The position numbers and the translations under genes are program-made. 14,142 bases of DNA from positions 1 to 14,142 of the forward strand of contig CAZZHQ010000062.1 in assembly GCA_964654015.1 (NCBI GenBank), written 5' to 3'. The stretch is from JAUUZT01 sp964654015 (GTDB taxonomy: Bacteria; Chloroflexota; Dehalococcoidia; GIF9; AB-539-J10). The notes under the pieces are model-generated. The model ran no database searches. It saw nothing but the letters and a program-made list of their open reading frames with translations, and had not been told where the DNA came from. Shown here one piece after another: positions 14,069 through 14,142 of this stretch (position 1 is the stretch's first letter; each line of letters opens with the position of its first letter).

Positions 14069-14142
14069 CTAGTTCACACGCTCTATCCCCTCGTGTACAA
14101 TCACCATTTCCTCAATGCCAAACTCATTATTTTGCGCATTAA
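14069..14142 (-). CDS. gp19-type tube protein, C-terminal fragment (cut by window edge)
   Basis: Only the last 24 codons are in the window; they read NAQNNEFGIEEM followed by VIVHEGIERVN and a TAG stop. The closing I-E-x-(M/L)-x-(I/F)-x-H-x-G-I pattern matches the end of the complete tube gene at 12929-12447 (IESLEFAHHGI), so this is a second gp19 paralogue, as in most eCIS. It ends 12 bp before the tail-assembly gene. Confidence 0.75.
   Translation of the reverse strand, partial: NAQNNEFGIEEMVIVHEGIERVN

Overview
The window is most of the structural part of a contractile injection system (CIS, the phage-tail-like eCIS/Afp/PVC type). Thirteen complete genes and one partial gene lie head to tail on the minus strand from the right edge down to about position 752. 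Every gap is under 85 bp, many stops and starts touch or overlap, and most genes have a clear GGAGG-type ribosome binding site, so this is very probably one polycistronic operon transcribed right to left, whose promoter lies beyond the right edge. Base composition is moderate. The protein style, the collagen-like surface protein and a remnant of an 'SPIRDYGGWG' membrane protein suggest an environmental bacterium, perhaps Chloroflexota (Dehalococcoidia-like). That assignment is a guess from protein style, not from a marker gene.

Order of transcription: C-terminus of a first gp19-type tube protein (14142-14069); a 121-aa tail-assembly (chaperone-like) protein; a 53-aa small conserved CIS protein; a 186-aa linker protein; a second complete gp19-type tube protein; a 702-aa proline-rich protein; a LysM tube-terminal/baseplate protein (Afp7-like); a VgrG-like spike (Afp8-like); a PAAR tip (Afp10-like); a gp25-like wedge (Afp9-like); a baseplate J-like protein (Afp11-like); a tail protein I-like wedge (Afp12-like). 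This is the canonical inner-tube, hub, spike and wedge set. Sheath, AAA+ ATPase, cap and recognisable toxins are not in the window and would be expected to the right or elsewhere.

The downstream end of the operon is unusual. Where tail fibres would be expected there are three other genes: a CIS adaptor domain fused to a DUF4159-like (glutamine-amidotransferase-like fold) domain; a 588-aa internally duplicated protein of Ig-like domains with one C-terminal membrane helix and no signal peptide; and a secreted protein with an Ig-like domain, 17 uninterrupted Gly-X-Y triplets and a C-terminal membrane anchor. Read together, these suggest a CIS that docks inside the cell on the cytoplasmic membrane, with a cytoplasmic-side tether and an outer-face collagen-like partner, instead of a freely released fibre-bearing particle. 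This is inference, but it is testable.

The left 750 bp are a decayed junction. A plus-strand HExxH (HELGHW) metalloprotease-like reading frame runs, at its 3' end, antisense into the C-terminal remnant of a small membrane-protein family on the minus strand. Further left are tandem hairpins and a possible frameshifted zinc ribbon.
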